From Ravibacter arvi (lineage in GTDB: Bacteria; Bacteroidota; Bacteroidia; Cytophagales; Spirosomataceae), in assembly GCF_039540405.1 (NCBI RefSeq), contig NZ_BAABEY010000036.1, positions 186,001 through 250,000 of the forward strand: a DNA stretch of 64,000 bases, in the 5' to 3' direction. Positions 36,393 through 44,578 of this stretch are shown here, piece after piece (position 1 is the stretch's first letter; each line of letters starts with the position of its first letter). The translations under genes were made by a program, and so were the position numbers. The notes under the pieces are model-generated. The model did no database searches, was not told where the DNA came from, and was given only the letters and a program-made list of their open reading frames with translations.

Positions 36393-37862
36393 TTAAATAC
36401 CTATTGTTTTAATCAGCATTCCGCGGGTGACCTTGTCGTTGGGCTCCATACCATTCAGGATGCCCAGCTCATCAAGCCGGTTTGCCGGCATCTGAAGCGA
36501 CTGCATGGTCTGCTGGAAAGTCCCGTCGCGGTCTACCGTTTTTATGAGGATCCGCTCCGGCTTACGGTTGAGCTTCGATGGGTCGGAGAGCGATTTGAAT
36601 CCGCCGGCTACCGATTTGAAAGTGTTGAACTGGCTCTGAAAACCCGATTGGTAGGCCATGCCGTGAAGTACGTACATGGAACCGTTGTACTGGATGATCC
36701 AGGTAGCCACCTGGACGACCGTTTTCGGGTCTACCGCCTGTCCCTGTTGTTGCTCGGCCTGTTGTTGGCTGATCATGACAAGGGCGGGGTTCCCGTTAAT
36801 GGTCTGCCTGGTGTTTTCCAGCACTTTGAAATTGTACTGTTTCACAATATTCTGGGCGGCTTCTTCCAGGGTATTGCCCGACGCGAGCGTCAGAAGCATT
36901 AGCGACTTGCCGTCGGACGGAGCCATCTGGAATTGGATCGGCGAGTTTTCATATTGCCAGCCTTTCGGTACCGGGAATTGAAATTTTAATTCGGGGTGGT
37001 AAAACGCATTGTTTTCAACAAAACCCTGCCGGGGGTCGTTGCCGTATATAATGCCGTTGATCATGCGCAGATAACCGTCGCGGTTGATGGAATAGTTTCC
37101 GGGATGGCCTGCCTGGTAAGATTTCGCAAGCGCCTGTACCTTCGTAAACCGGTCGCCCGGGTCGGGGTGGGTCGACTGGAAAGTCGGGATGGCCTGCCCG
37201 CTTTTATCGCTCAGGCGTTTGAGCGTGCCGAAGAACTGCGCCATCTCGTTAGCGTCATAACCGATCTTGCTGGAATAGGTAACACCGATTTCGTCCGATT
37301 CGCTTTCGTGCGCGCGGCTGTAGCTCAGCATAAGCATTTGGAGGCCCTGTGCGGCGCTCTCACCCATAGCGCGAACCTGGGGGGAGAGAATCATACCGGC
37401 CATCAGGGCGCCTTGCCCCAGGATCTGCGAAGTCTGCTGGCGAGCTGAATGCCGGGCCGTGACGTGCCCTATTTCGTGGCCGAGAACGCCCGCGAATTCC
37501 GCCTCGTTGTTGAAGTGCGCCATAATTCCCCTGGTGAAGTAAACGTAGCCGCCCGGTACGGCGAATGCGTTCACGACGGGAGAATCCACAATGTAGAACT
37601 GATAAGGAAGGTCGGGCCGGTGCGATATCCTGGCCATCGCCTTTCCTTTGTCGTTGATAAAGTCCTGGAGCTTCTTGTCTTCATAAAGACCCATGGTTGC
37701 CACAATGGAGGGGTGGGATTCTGCTCCCAACGCAATTTCTTTCTCCTGTGACATAAAAACGATCTCCTTCTTGCCGGAAACCGGGTTGACCGAACAACTG
37801 TAAAGTGCCGTTGCGGCGGCCGCATAAAACAGGGTATGTATACAGCGAATGAGCCTTTTCAT
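36393..37862 (-). CDS. M48 family metalloprotease, lipoprotein
   Basis: A 489-residue zinc peptidase related to BepA/LoiP-type periplasmic proteases. It has a lipoprotein signal ending ALYSC (Cys23), the HEIGH zinc motif at 129-133 and a downstream SRAHESESDEIG that supplies the third ligand. A C-terminal module (about 430-489, GTFQQTMQSLQMPANRLDEL...) looks LysM-like. Such enzymes take part in outer-membrane protein quality control. The ATG at 37862 is preferred over a longer frame because it places the lipobox correctly. It is monocistronic and divergent from the acyltransferase gene. Confidence 0.9.
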   Translation of the reverse strand: MKRLIRCIHTLFYAAAATALYSCSVNPVSGKKEIVFMSQEKEIALGAESHPSIVATMGLYEDKKLQDFINDKGKAMARISHRPDLPYQFYIVDSPVVNAFAVPGGYVYFTRGIMAHFNNEAEFAGVLGHEIGHVTARHSARQQTSQILGQGALMAGMILSPQVRAMGESAAQGLQMLMLSYSRAHESESDEIGVTYSSKIGYDANEMAQFFGTLKRLSDKSGQAIPTFQSTHPDPGDRFTKVQALAKSYQAGHPGNYSINRDGYLRMINGIIYGNDPRQGFVENNAFYHPELKFQFPVPKGWQYENSPIQFQMAPSDGKSLMLLTLASGNTLEEAAQNIVKQYNFKVLENTRQTINGNPALVMISQQQAEQQQGQAVDPKTVVQVATWIIQYNGSMYVLHGMAYQSGFQSQFNTFKSVAGGFKSLSDPSKLNRKPERILIKTVDRDGTFQQTMQSLQMPANRLDELGILNGMEPNDKVTRGMLIKTIGI

Positions 37863-37998
37863 CTGCGTTAAATTGGAATGGGTTGGGGTGAAACTACACG
37901 TAAAGTTAAACAAGGAACACTTGATCATTGATACGCAGCGCTTTTTAAATAGTAACGGAATCTTATGCGTTAACATTGAAGACACTTTAAGTGGGAAA

Positions 37999-38029
37999 TT
38001 GTAGGAAGGCTAAAAACACGTTACCTTAG
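37999..38029 (+). promoter_or_regulatory. Promoter candidate for the PlsC-family gene
   Basis: TTG (37999-38001), 20 bases, then TACCTTAG (38022-38029), one mismatch from TAnnTTTG; the ATG is 59 bases downstream. It lies in the 226-base divergent gap to the M48 gene, where nothing else stands out. Confidence 0.38.
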
Positions 38030-38088
38030 CGATCCGCTTGAGTGCTTCTTAACCGATTCAACGAGATTGCTTTGCGGATTATTTTCAG

Positions 38089-38904
38089 ATGGGGATAAAC
38101 GACTTTATGCGAGGAGGGAAAACGGTGTACAGCTACCTGCCTTCGTGGATCAGGAGGCTTGATTTTTTGGGAGTCTTTGAAAAAGATCCCTTTGGTAATT
38201 CGCTCCTTCTGAAGCGGATTATGATTTTTATACTGGGTTGGTCTACCTATTACCGGCTGACGGCGGTGAACCGGATCAAGGTGGAAGGTATGGAGCACCT
38301 GGCTGCCCTGCCCGATCATGGCGTGTTGTTCCTGTCGAATCACCAGACGTATTTTGCCGACGTAATGGCATTCTACCATATTTTCTGCGCCGCCAAATGG
38401 GGCTATGCCAATACCATCTCCCCGCCCTTTTATCTTTTTTCGCCGCGCGCCAGGATGTATTATGTGGCTGCGGCCGAGACCATGAAAGAGGGCGGCATAC
38501 TGCCCAGGATATTCACGACTGTAGGGGCCATACTGGTGGAACGGTCATGGCGGGCAAGCGGGGAAAATGTGAAACGCGAGCTGGACAACAAGGGGCAGGA
38601 TAATATAGGACGGGGGCTGGATCACGGCTGGGTGATCAGTTTTCCCCAGGGCACCACCAAGCCTTTTGCGCCCGTACGGAAAGGCACCGCCTACCTGATC
38701 AGGGAAAGCAGACCGATTGTGGTACCGATCGTGATCAACGGCTTTCGGCGTGCCTTTGATAAAAAGGGCCTGCGGTTTAAGAAAAGGAATACGCAGCTTT
38801 CAGTTCGTATACAGGCGCCCATGCAGTTCGCGGCGGAGGAATCTATAGAGGAAATGGTGGCCCGGATTACCGAAGCAATCGGTCAGGCTCAGCCAGTTGC
38901 GTAG
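38089..38904 (+). CDS. PlsC-family 1-acylglycerol-3-phosphate acyltransferase
   Basis: A 271-residue membrane-associated acyltransferase that probably acylates lysophosphatidate or a related lipid. The acceptor-side motif is SNHQTYFADV, motif II lies around GAILVERSW and motif III is FPQGTTKPF. The catalytic histidine and aspartate are five residues apart instead of the usual four (H-X5-D), so either the subfamily differs or the true aspartate partner is shifted. One membrane segment is likely near 42-60. It precedes fusA but has no functional link to it. Confidence 0.82.
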   Translation: MGINDFMRGGKTVYSYLPSWIRRLDFLGVFEKDPFGNSLLLKRIMIFILGWSTYYRLTAVNRIKVEGMEHLAALPDHGVLFLSNHQTYFADVMAFYHIFCAAKWGYANTISPPFYLFSPRARMYYVAAAETMKEGGILPRIFTTVGAILVERSWRASGENVKRELDNKGQDNIGRGLDHGWVISFPQGTTKPFAPVRKGTAYLIRESRPIVVPIVINGFRRAFDKKGLRFKKRNTQLSVRIQAPMQFAAEESIEEMVARITEAIGQAQPVA

Positions 38905-38958
38905 TCAAACGGCCGTGTGCAGGGTCCCGATACTTTTTTACAAAAAAATAACAGTAAT

Positions 38959-38989
38959 TGCGCAGGGACTATTTGAAAATGCGCAGGGA
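38959..38989 (+). repeat. Direct repeat in the fusA promoter
   Basis: The decamer TGCGCAGGGA occurs at 38959-38968 and 38980-38989, exactly 21 bases apart (two helical turns). The copies bracket the -33 TTG. This arrangement is operator-like, and the binding factor is unknown. Confidence 0.6.
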
Positions 38990-39002
38990 AGTGCTACTTT
39001 TG
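38973..39002 (+). promoter_or_regulatory. fusA promoter
   Basis: TTG (38973-38975), 19 bases, then TACTTTTG (38995-39002), a full match to the Bacteroidota TTG-N19-TAnnTTTG promoter. It lies 42 bases upstream of the fusA ATG. Confidence 0.68.
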
Positions 39003-39044
39003 CGGTCTGTTTTCTAAAAAACTGAAAAAACAAGCCGAAAATCA

Positions 39045-41165
39045 ATGGCACGTGATCTAAGATTAACAAGAAATATCGGGATTGCCGCTCACATCGATGC
39101 GGGAAAGACCACTACTACCGAGCGTATTTTGTATTATTCCGGTGTAAGCCATAAGCTTGGCGAGGTTCATGACGGAGGGGCGACTACTGACTGGATGGAA
39201 CAGGAGCAGGAACGTGGGATTACCATCACTTCTGCAGCGGTGACTGTAGGATGGGATTATCGGGGAGAGCATTACCATATCAATATTATTGATACTCCCG
39301 GTCACGTGGATTTTACGGTGGAAGTAAACCGTTCGCTCCGCGTATTGGATGGCCTGGTGTTTCTTTTCAGTGCAGTTGACGGCGTTGAGCCTCAGTCTGA
39401 AACGAACTGGCGCCTTGCAAACAACTATAATGTTGCGAGGATCGGCTTTGTGAATAAAATGGACCGTTCAGGGGCCGACTTTTTAAATGTTTGCCGCCAG
39501 GTGAAGGAGATGTTGGGCTCTTATGCAGTGCCCTTGCAGCTGCCTATCGGATCGGAGGAAAACTTTAAGGGGGTGGTTGATTTGATCAACAACCGCGGTA
39601 TGATCTGGAACGAATCCGATAAAGGAATGACCTATGAGGTTGTGCCTATTCCTGAAGATATGGTTGAGGAAGTTGCGGAATGGCGCGAAAAGTTGCTCGA
39701 GGCTGTTGCCGAGTACGACGAAACGCTCATGGAGAAGTACTTTGAAGATCCGAACTCTATCACTGAGGACGAGATACTTGCCGCACTCAGGGCTGCAGTT
39801 ATCGATATGAAGATTGTTCCGATGGTTTGTGGATCTTCCTTCAAGAACAAAGGCGTTCAAACCATGCTTGACCTGGTAATGGCGCTTCTTCCTTCGCCCC
39901 TGGACAGGGAGAACATTATCGGAACAGATCCGCGTACGGGCGAGGAGACTTCCCGTAAACCGTCGGGAGATGCTCCTTTCGCAGCATTAGCGTTCAAAAT
40001 TGCCACTGACCCCTACGTAGGTCGTTTGTGTTTTGTTCGTTCTTACTCAGGAACACTGGAGTCAGGTTCCTACGTATTGAATAACAGGTCCGGAAACAAG
40101 GAGCGTATTTCCCGGATTTTCCAGATGCACGCCAACAAGCAAAACCAGATCGAGCGCCTGGAGGCAGGTGATATCGGCGCGGTGGTAGGTTTTAAGGACA
40201 TCAAAACCGGGGATACCTTATCGGACGAAAAGAACCCGATCGTTCTGGAATCTATGGAGTTCCCGGATCCTGTAATCGGATACGCGGTTGAACCCAAGAA
40301 AACAGCCGATCAGGATAAATTCGGTAATGCAATTGCCAAACTGGTGGAAGAAGATCCTACCCTCGTGGTAAATACGGATCAGGAAACCGGTCAAACCATC
40401 CTCCGTGGTATGGGCGAGCTTCACCTTGAGATCATCATCGATCGTCTGCGTCGTGAATTCAAGGTAGAGGTGAACCAGGGTGCACCGCAGGTGGCTTATA
40501 AGGAAGCGCTTACCAAGACTTTCGAACACCGCGAGGTTTACAAGAAACAAACCGGTGGCCGTGGTAAATTTGCCGATATCGTTTTCGAAATCGGGCCACG
40601 CGACGATCACGAAGAAGGAAAGGAGAAAAACACCGGCCTGCAGTTTGTCAACCAGATCGTGGGTGGGGTTATCCCGAGAGAATTTATTCCTTCTATCCAG
40701 AAAGGTTTTGCCGAGGCTATGTCCAACGGTCCGTTGGCGGGCTACCCGGTAGATTCATGCAAAGTGAGATTGTTCCACGGTTCTTTCCACGACGTTGACT
40801 CCGATTCATTCTCTTTCGAAATGGCCGGTCGTCTTGGTTTCCGTGAATCTGCCCGCAACGCCGGTGCGAGATTGCTGGAGCCTATCATGGCGGTAGAAGT
40901 GGTAAGTCCTGACGAATACACCGGTCCTATCACAGGTGACCTCAACAGAAGAAGAGGGATCATGAAAGGGATGGATACCAAAGCCGGTTCTCAGGTGATC
41001 AAGGCCGATGTGCCTTTGTCAGAGCTCTTCGGTTACGTAACGGATCTGCGCACGATCAGCTCCGGACGGGCTACTGCCAACCTTACTTTCTCTCACTACG
41101 ACTTCCTGCCTGCTAACCTTGCAGAGGCCGTAATTGACAAGGCGAAAGGAAAAGTGAATGCCTAA
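39045..41165 (+). CDS. fusA: Elongation factor G
   Basis: The translocase GTPase of translation, 706 residues, full length. The G motifs are visible: AHIDAGKTT (15-23), DTPGHVDF, NKMDRSGADF. The later EF-G domains follow in the usual order, with domain IV containing KQTGGRGKFADIV and GGVIPREFIPSI. In many bacteria fusA follows rpsL and rpsG in the str operon. Here a lipid acyltransferase precedes it and it has its own promoter, so rpsL and rpsG must be elsewhere. rpsJ follows after a 105-base structured gap. Confidence 0.98.
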   Translation: MARDLRLTRNIGIAAHIDAGKTTTTERILYYSGVSHKLGEVHDGGATTDWMEQEQERGITITSAAVTVGWDYRGEHYHINIIDTPGHVDFTVEVNRSLRVLDGLVFLFSAVDGVEPQSETNWRLANNYNVARIGFVNKMDRSGADFLNVCRQVKEMLGSYAVPLQLPIGSEENFKGVVDLINNRGMIWNESDKGMTYEVVPIPEDMVEEVAEWREKLLEAVAEYDETLMEKYFEDPNSITEDEILAALRAAVIDMKIVPMVCGSSFKNKGVQTMLDLVMALLPSPLDRENIIGTDPRTGEETSRKPSGDAPFAALAFKIATDPYVGRLCFVRSYSGTLESGSYVLNNRSGNKERISRIFQMHANKQNQIERLEAGDIGAVVGFKDIKTGDTLSDEKNPIVLESMEFPDPVIGYAVEPKKTADQDKFGNAIAKLVEEDPTLVVNTDQETGQTILRGMGELHLEIIIDRLRREFKVEVNQGAPQVAYKEALTKTFEHREVYKKQTGGRGKFADIVFEIGPRDDHEEGKEKNTGLQFVNQIVGGVIPREFIPSIQKGFAEAMSNGPLAGYPVDSCKVRLFHGSFHDVDSDSFSFEMAGRLGFRESARNAGARLLEPIMAVEVVSPDEYTGPITGDLNRRRGIMKGMDTKAGSQVIKADVPLSELFGYVTDLRTISSGRATANLTFSHYDFLPANLAEAVIDKAKGKVNA

Positions 41166-41168
41166 CAG

Positions 41169-41196
41169 CAGTCAGCGCTTCAGGCGCGACTGTTTT
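41169..41196 (+). terminator. Hairpin with short T-run after fusA
   Basis: The stem CAGTC/GACTG plus GCGC/GCGC with one bulged A (41169-41192) is followed by TTTT. It is a weak intrinsic terminator or attenuator, 3 bases after the fusA stop and before the rpsJ leader pseudoknot. Confidence 0.5.
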
Positions 41197-41204
41197 CAAA
41201 ATAT

Positions 41205-41258
41205 CGGGATGATGGAATAAATGGTCCTTTCATCATCCCGCTAAAAAGTTAAAGGACC
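41205..41258 (+). promoter_or_regulatory. H-type RNA pseudoknot in the rpsJ leader
   Basis: Stem 1 is a perfect 10-bp pair CGGGATGATG (41205-41214) with CATCATCCCG (41231-41240). The loop bases GGTCCTTT (41223-41230) pair perfectly over 8 bp with AAAGGACC (41251-41258). Connecting loops are 8 nt (41215-41222), 0 nt and 10 nt (41241-41250), which is a sterically sound H-type pseudoknot with coaxial stems. Its 3' end is 12 nt from the rpsJ ATG, so folding would block ribosome binding. A role in autogenous control by a ribosomal protein is inferred from position. Confidence 0.7.
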
Positions 41259-41270
41259 AACAAGAGACCG

Positions 41271-41576
41271 ATGAATCAAAAAATCAGAATTAAGCTTAAA
41301 TCTTTCGACCATAACCTGGTTGACAAGTCAGCCGAGAAAATCGTAAAGGCGGTGAAGGCTACGGGCGCTGTAGTAAGCGGGCCGATTCCTTTGCCTACTC
41401 AAAAAGAGAAGTTCACAGTTTTGCGTTCGCCGCACGTGAACAAAAAAGCGAGAGAGCAGTTCCAGCTTTGTACGTACAAGCGTCTGGTTGATATCTTCTC
41501 TTCGAGCGCTAAAACGGTTGACGCGCTGATGAAACTCGATCTGCCCAGCGGCGTAGATGTAGAGATCAAGGTTTAG
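41271..41576 (+). CDS. rpsJ: 30S ribosomal protein S10
   Basis: A 101-residue S10 with the family start KIRIKLKSFDHNLVDKSAEK, the segment GPIPLPTQKEKFTVLRSPH and the C-terminal DLPSGVDVEIKV. S10 sits in the 30S head and also serves as NusE in antitermination. The gene is isolated by a structured leader upstream and by an attenuator and new promoter downstream, so its expression can be set apart from both fusA and rplC. Confidence 0.98.
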   Translation: MNQKIRIKLKSFDHNLVDKSAEKIVKAVKATGAVVSGPIPLPTQKEKFTVLRSPHVNKKAREQFQLCTYKRLVDIFSSSAKTVDALMKLDLPSGVDVEIKV

Positions 41577-41626
41577 GTAAAACCAGGAATACATAAATCA
41601 GGTGAAGGTCCAAAACCGGAAACCAC

Positions 41627-41704
41627 ATCTGATCTCCGACCGTAAGAGATAGCTTTACGGTCCTCTAAAAAGGAGATCAGATACCATCTGACCTCCTTTT
41701 TTTT
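41627..41704 (+). terminator. Terminator/antiterminator (attenuator) between rpsJ and rplC
   Basis: Segment A ATCTGATCTCC (41627-41637) pairs perfectly (11 bp) with B GGAGATCAGAT (41672-41682). Segment C ATCTGACCTCC (41686-41696), nearly identical to A, also pairs with B (10 of 11) to form a terminator stem with loop ACC and eight Ts (41697-41704). A:B and B:C are mutually exclusive. A further hairpin GACCGTAA/TTACGGTC (41638-41662) nests inside A:B. This is a classical attenuator architecture 50 nt after the rpsJ stop. Confidence 0.75.
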
Positions 41705-41754
41705 GCAAAATGAGGGGTTAAATGAGATAAATGACAAATAGCGAGGAAGATAGA

Positions 41755-41785
41755 TTGAATATTGCGAATTCTTTTTCTAACTTTG
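41755..41785 (+). promoter_or_regulatory. rplC operon promoter
   Basis: TTG (41755-41757), 20 bases, then TAACTTTG (41778-41785), an exact -7 match. It lies downstream of the attenuator and 54 bases before the rplC ATG, giving the S10 operon from L3 onward a second transcription start. Confidence 0.62.
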
Positions 41786-41839
41786 CGCTCCAATTTTATA
41801 TTATAGGTTCATACCTGCTGTTTAAACAATTTTTTTCAA

Positions 41840-42460
41840 ATGTCTGGTTTAATAGGTAAGAAGATCGGGATGACCAGCTTATACAACGCTGACGGGCAGG
41901 CTCTGGCGTGTACGGTTATCCAGGCTGGGCCATGTGTGGTTACACAGGTCAAGACCAAAGAAAGCGATGGCTATAACGCCGTCCAACTAGGCTTCGGCGA
42001 ACGTAAGCTGAAGCACACAACGAAACCTCTTTTGGGTCATTTCCAGAAAGCAGGTACAACTCCCAAGCAAAAGCTGGTTGAGTTCAAGTATTTCGAGCGG
42101 CCACTGGAGCTCGGCGCAGAGTTATCTGTGACGGATATCTTCCAGGAGGGCGAATTTGTAGACGTCGTTGGTAAAACCAAAGGACGTGGTTTCCAGGGTG
42201 TTGTGAAACGCCACGGATTCGGTGGTGTGGGCGGCCAGACGCACGGTCAGCACAACAGACAACGTCACCCGGGTTCTATCGGTGCCTGTTCATTCCCTTC
42301 GAGGGTATTTAAGGGGCTTCGCATGGCCGGTCGTATGGGCGGAAACAGGGTAACTATCCAAAACCTCCGCGTTTTGAAAGTGATCCCCGAGCAAAACATT
42401 CTGGTGATCAGCGGTTCCGTACCAGGCGCTAAGAATTCATTTGTAATCATTGAAAAATAA
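41840..42460 (+). CDS. rplC: 50S ribosomal protein L3
   Basis: A 206-residue L3 with GLIGKKIGMTSLYNADGQAL at the start and the conserved loop KGRGFQGVVKRHGFGG that reaches towards the peptidyl-transferase centre, then HGQHNRQRHPGSIG. Its stop shares a base with the start of rplD. It is the first gene after the rpsJ-rplC promoter. Confidence 0.98.
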   Translation: MSGLIGKKIGMTSLYNADGQALACTVIQAGPCVVTQVKTKESDGYNAVQLGFGERKLKHTTKPLLGHFQKAGTTPKQKLVEFKYFERPLELGAELSVTDIFQEGEFVDVVGKTKGRGFQGVVKRHGFGGVGGQTHGQHNRQRHPGSIGACSFPSRVFKGLRMAGRMGGNRVTIQNLRVLKVIPEQNILVISGSVPGAKNSFVIIEK

Positions 42461-43101
42461 TGCCGATGGAACTGTCAGTTTTGAACATAGAAGGTAAAGA
42501 GAGCGGTAAGAAAGTGACTTTACCAGCGGAAATATTTGGGATTGAACCCAATGAGCATGTGGTTTACCTGGATGTGAAGCACTACCTGGCCAATCAGCGT
42601 CAGGGTACTCACAAAGCCAAGGAAAGGGCTGAGGTAAATTACTCAACCAAGAAAATCAAGCGTCAGAAGGGAACGGGCGGAGCTCGTGCCGGTAGCATCA
42701 AATCGCCGGTATTCGTAGGTGGTGGCCGTGTGTTCGGTCCCCGTCCCAGAGACTACGATTTCAAGCTTAACAAGAAGATTAAAGTGTTGGCCAGAAAGTC
42801 TGTTCTTTCAGCCAGGGCGAAGGAAAATGCAATTTCCGTACTGGAGGCATTTACTTTCCAACAGCCGAAGACCAAATCTTACCTGGGACTTTTACAGGCA
42901 TTGTCTCTCAACAATTCCAAAACGCTGCTGATCCTTGACGGTCACGACAGCAATGTGTATTTGTCGAGCCGCAACATCCCGAAAGCGAAAGTCGTTACCG
43001 CCGATTCAATCAATACTTATGATTTGATTAATGCTGAGCGGGTACTTATCACAGAAACGGCATTGCCGAAAATTGAAACCTTATTGTCTGCTAAATCATG
43101 A
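42460..43101 (+). CDS. rplD: 50S ribosomal protein L4
   Basis: A 213-residue L4 with the basic extended loop QKGTGGARAGSIKSPVFVGG that lines the exit tunnel. The ATG at 42460 overlaps the rplC stop; an ATG two codons later (MELSVLNIEG) is an equally good start. In E. coli and others L4 represses its own operon; whether it does so here at the rpsJ-rplC attenuator is open. The end overlaps rplW by four bases. Confidence 0.98.
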   Translation: MPMELSVLNIEGKESGKKVTLPAEIFGIEPNEHVVYLDVKHYLANQRQGTHKAKERAEVNYSTKKIKRQKGTGGARAGSIKSPVFVGGGRVFGPRPRDYDFKLNKKIKVLARKSVLSARAKENAISVLEAFTFQQPKTKSYLGLLQALSLNNSKTLLILDGHDSNVYLSSRNIPKAKVVTADSINTYDLINAERVLITETALPKIETLLSAKS

Positions 43102-43385
43102 GTGTATTAAAAAGACCCATCGTTACTGAAAAGGTGGCTGGTTTGAATAGCCAGGGGAAGTATGCCTTCGAAGTAGATTTGAAGGCCAATAAGATCGAAA
43201 TCAAAAAGGCAGTTGAGCAGCTTTACGGTGTGAACGTAAAACAGGTTAACACCATGAGGGTGATCGGTAAGTCTAAGACTCGTTCTTCACGGGGACGTTT
43301 TGTTACTGGCAGAACTTCTACATACAAAAAAGCAATCGTAACGGTTGCGGAAGGAGAAATCATTGATATATACGGGGAGGCTTAG
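43098..43385 (+). CDS. rplW: 50S ribosomal protein L23
   Basis: A 95-residue L23 with the start SVLKRPIVTEKVAGLNSQGK, the segment KKAVEQLYGVNVKQVNTM and the usual basic loop. L23 lies at the tunnel exit and docks trigger factor and SRP. The ATG overlaps the rplD stop (ATGA). Confidence 0.97.
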   Translation: MSVLKRPIVTEKVAGLNSQGKYAFEVDLKANKIEIKKAVEQLYGVNVKQVNTMRVIGKSKTRSSRGRFVTGRTSTYKKAIVTVAEGEIIDIYGEA

Positions 43386-43425
43386 TCTTTAATGACTTGC
43401 ACCGTTACGATAGATCATTTATAAA

Positions 43426-44250
43426 ATGGGAATCAAAAAACTCAAACCAACAACACCGAGCCAGCGCTTTAGAGTGGCGCCTGATTTTTCGGCTATCACC
43501 GCAAAGAAGCCAGAGAAAAGTTTGTTGGAGCCGCTGAAAAAAACCGGCGGTCGTAATAGCTCCGGTCGCATGACCGTACGTCAGAGAGGAGGTGGACACA
43601 AGCGTCTTTACCGTATCATTGACTTCAAACGTAATCGTCTTGACGATCCTGCGTCAGTTCTTACTATCGAATACGATCCGAACCGTTCTGCTCGTATTGC
43701 ACTGATCCAATATGGTGACGGTACTAAAAGTTACATCATCGCGCCCAGCGGGCTGCAGGTTGGACAGACCATTATCTCAAGCAACAGCGCTGCACCGGAA
43801 GTAGGAAACTCTCTTCCTTTGGGCGCGCTGCCGATCGGTACCATTGTGCACAACATCGAGCTTACTCCCGGTAAAGGCGGGCAGTTGGCAAGGAGCGCCG
43901 GTACTTACGCACAGCTCGTAGCGAGAGAAGGAAAATACGGGGTGCTGAAATTACCTTCAGGAGAATTGAGAATGGTGCTTTCTTCTGCAAGAGCTACTGT
44001 AGGGACTGTTTCTAACAACAGTCACATGAACGTAACAATCGGTAAGGCCGGCCGTAGCCGTTGGCTGGGTCGCCGTCCGAGAGTTCGCGGGGTTGCTATG
44101 AACCCGATCGATCACCCGATGGGTGGTGGTGAAGGCCGTGCATCCGGTGGTCAGCCACGTTCAAGAACCGGTCTTTTGGCCAAGGGTAAGAAGACCCGTA
44201 ACCGGAAGAAGCAATCGGAAAGGTTAATTATCAGTAGACGCAAAAAGTAA
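43426..44250 (+). CDS. rplB: 50S ribosomal protein L2
   Basis: A 274-residue L2, full length. The basic segment RNSSGRMTVRQRGGGHKRLY and the C-terminal RGVAMNPIDHPMGGGEGR, with the conserved histidine near the peptidyl-transferase centre, are both present. It starts 40 bases after rplW in canonical S10-operon order. Confidence 0.98.
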   Translation: MGIKKLKPTTPSQRFRVAPDFSAITAKKPEKSLLEPLKKTGGRNSSGRMTVRQRGGGHKRLYRIIDFKRNRLDDPASVLTIEYDPNRSARIALIQYGDGTKSYIIAPSGLQVGQTIISSNSAAPEVGNSLPLGALPIGTIVHNIELTPGKGGQLARSAGTYAQLVAREGKYGVLKLPSGELRMVLSSARATVGTVSNNSHMNVTIGKAGRSRWLGRRPRVRGVAMNPIDHPMGGGEGRASGGQPRSRTGLLAKGKKTRNRKKQSERLIISRRKK

Positions 44251-44257
44251 GAAGTAG

Positions 44258-44536
44258 ATGTCACGTTCCCTAAAAAAAGGACCATACATAGATTTTAGGC
44301 TTTTGGCCAAAATCGAAGCGATGAACAGCGCTGGTAAGAAGTCTGTGATCAAGACCTGGTCGAGACGTTCTATGATTTCGCCTGACTTTATCGGGCATAC
44401 GTTCGCGGTACACAACGGAAACAAATTCATTCCTGTTTATGTAACCGACAACATGGTAGGCCACAAATTGGGTGAATTCTCCCCAACCAGGAACTTCCGC
44501 GGGCACACTGCTAAAAAGGATAAAGGTAAAAAGTAA
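44258..44536 (+). CDS. rpsS: 30S ribosomal protein S19
   Basis: A 92-residue S19 with RSLKKGPYID at the start, KTWSRRSMISPDFIGHTFAV and HKLGEFSPTRNFRGH. It binds the 30S head with S13. It is 7 bases downstream of rplB. Confidence 0.98.
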   Translation: MSRSLKKGPYIDFRLLAKIEAMNSAGKKSVIKTWSRRSMISPDFIGHTFAVHNGNKFIPVYVTDNMVGHKLGEFSPTRNFRGHTAKKDKGKK

Positions 44537-44546
44537 CAACGCTGTT

Positions 44547-44560
44547 CCGGGCTAGCCCGG
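44547..44560. other. Palindrome between rpsS and rplV
   Basis: CCGGGCTAGCCCGG is a perfect 14-base palindrome able to form a 5-bp hairpin with loop CTAG in the 42-base spacer. There is no T-run, so it is not a terminator. Confidence 0.45.
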
Positions 44561-44578
44561 TCGCTATAAAGAGATAAA

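Noticed and set aside
41778..41839. Riboswitch in the rplC leader
   Set aside because: The 54-base leader after the promoter is AT-rich and shows no stable paired structure.
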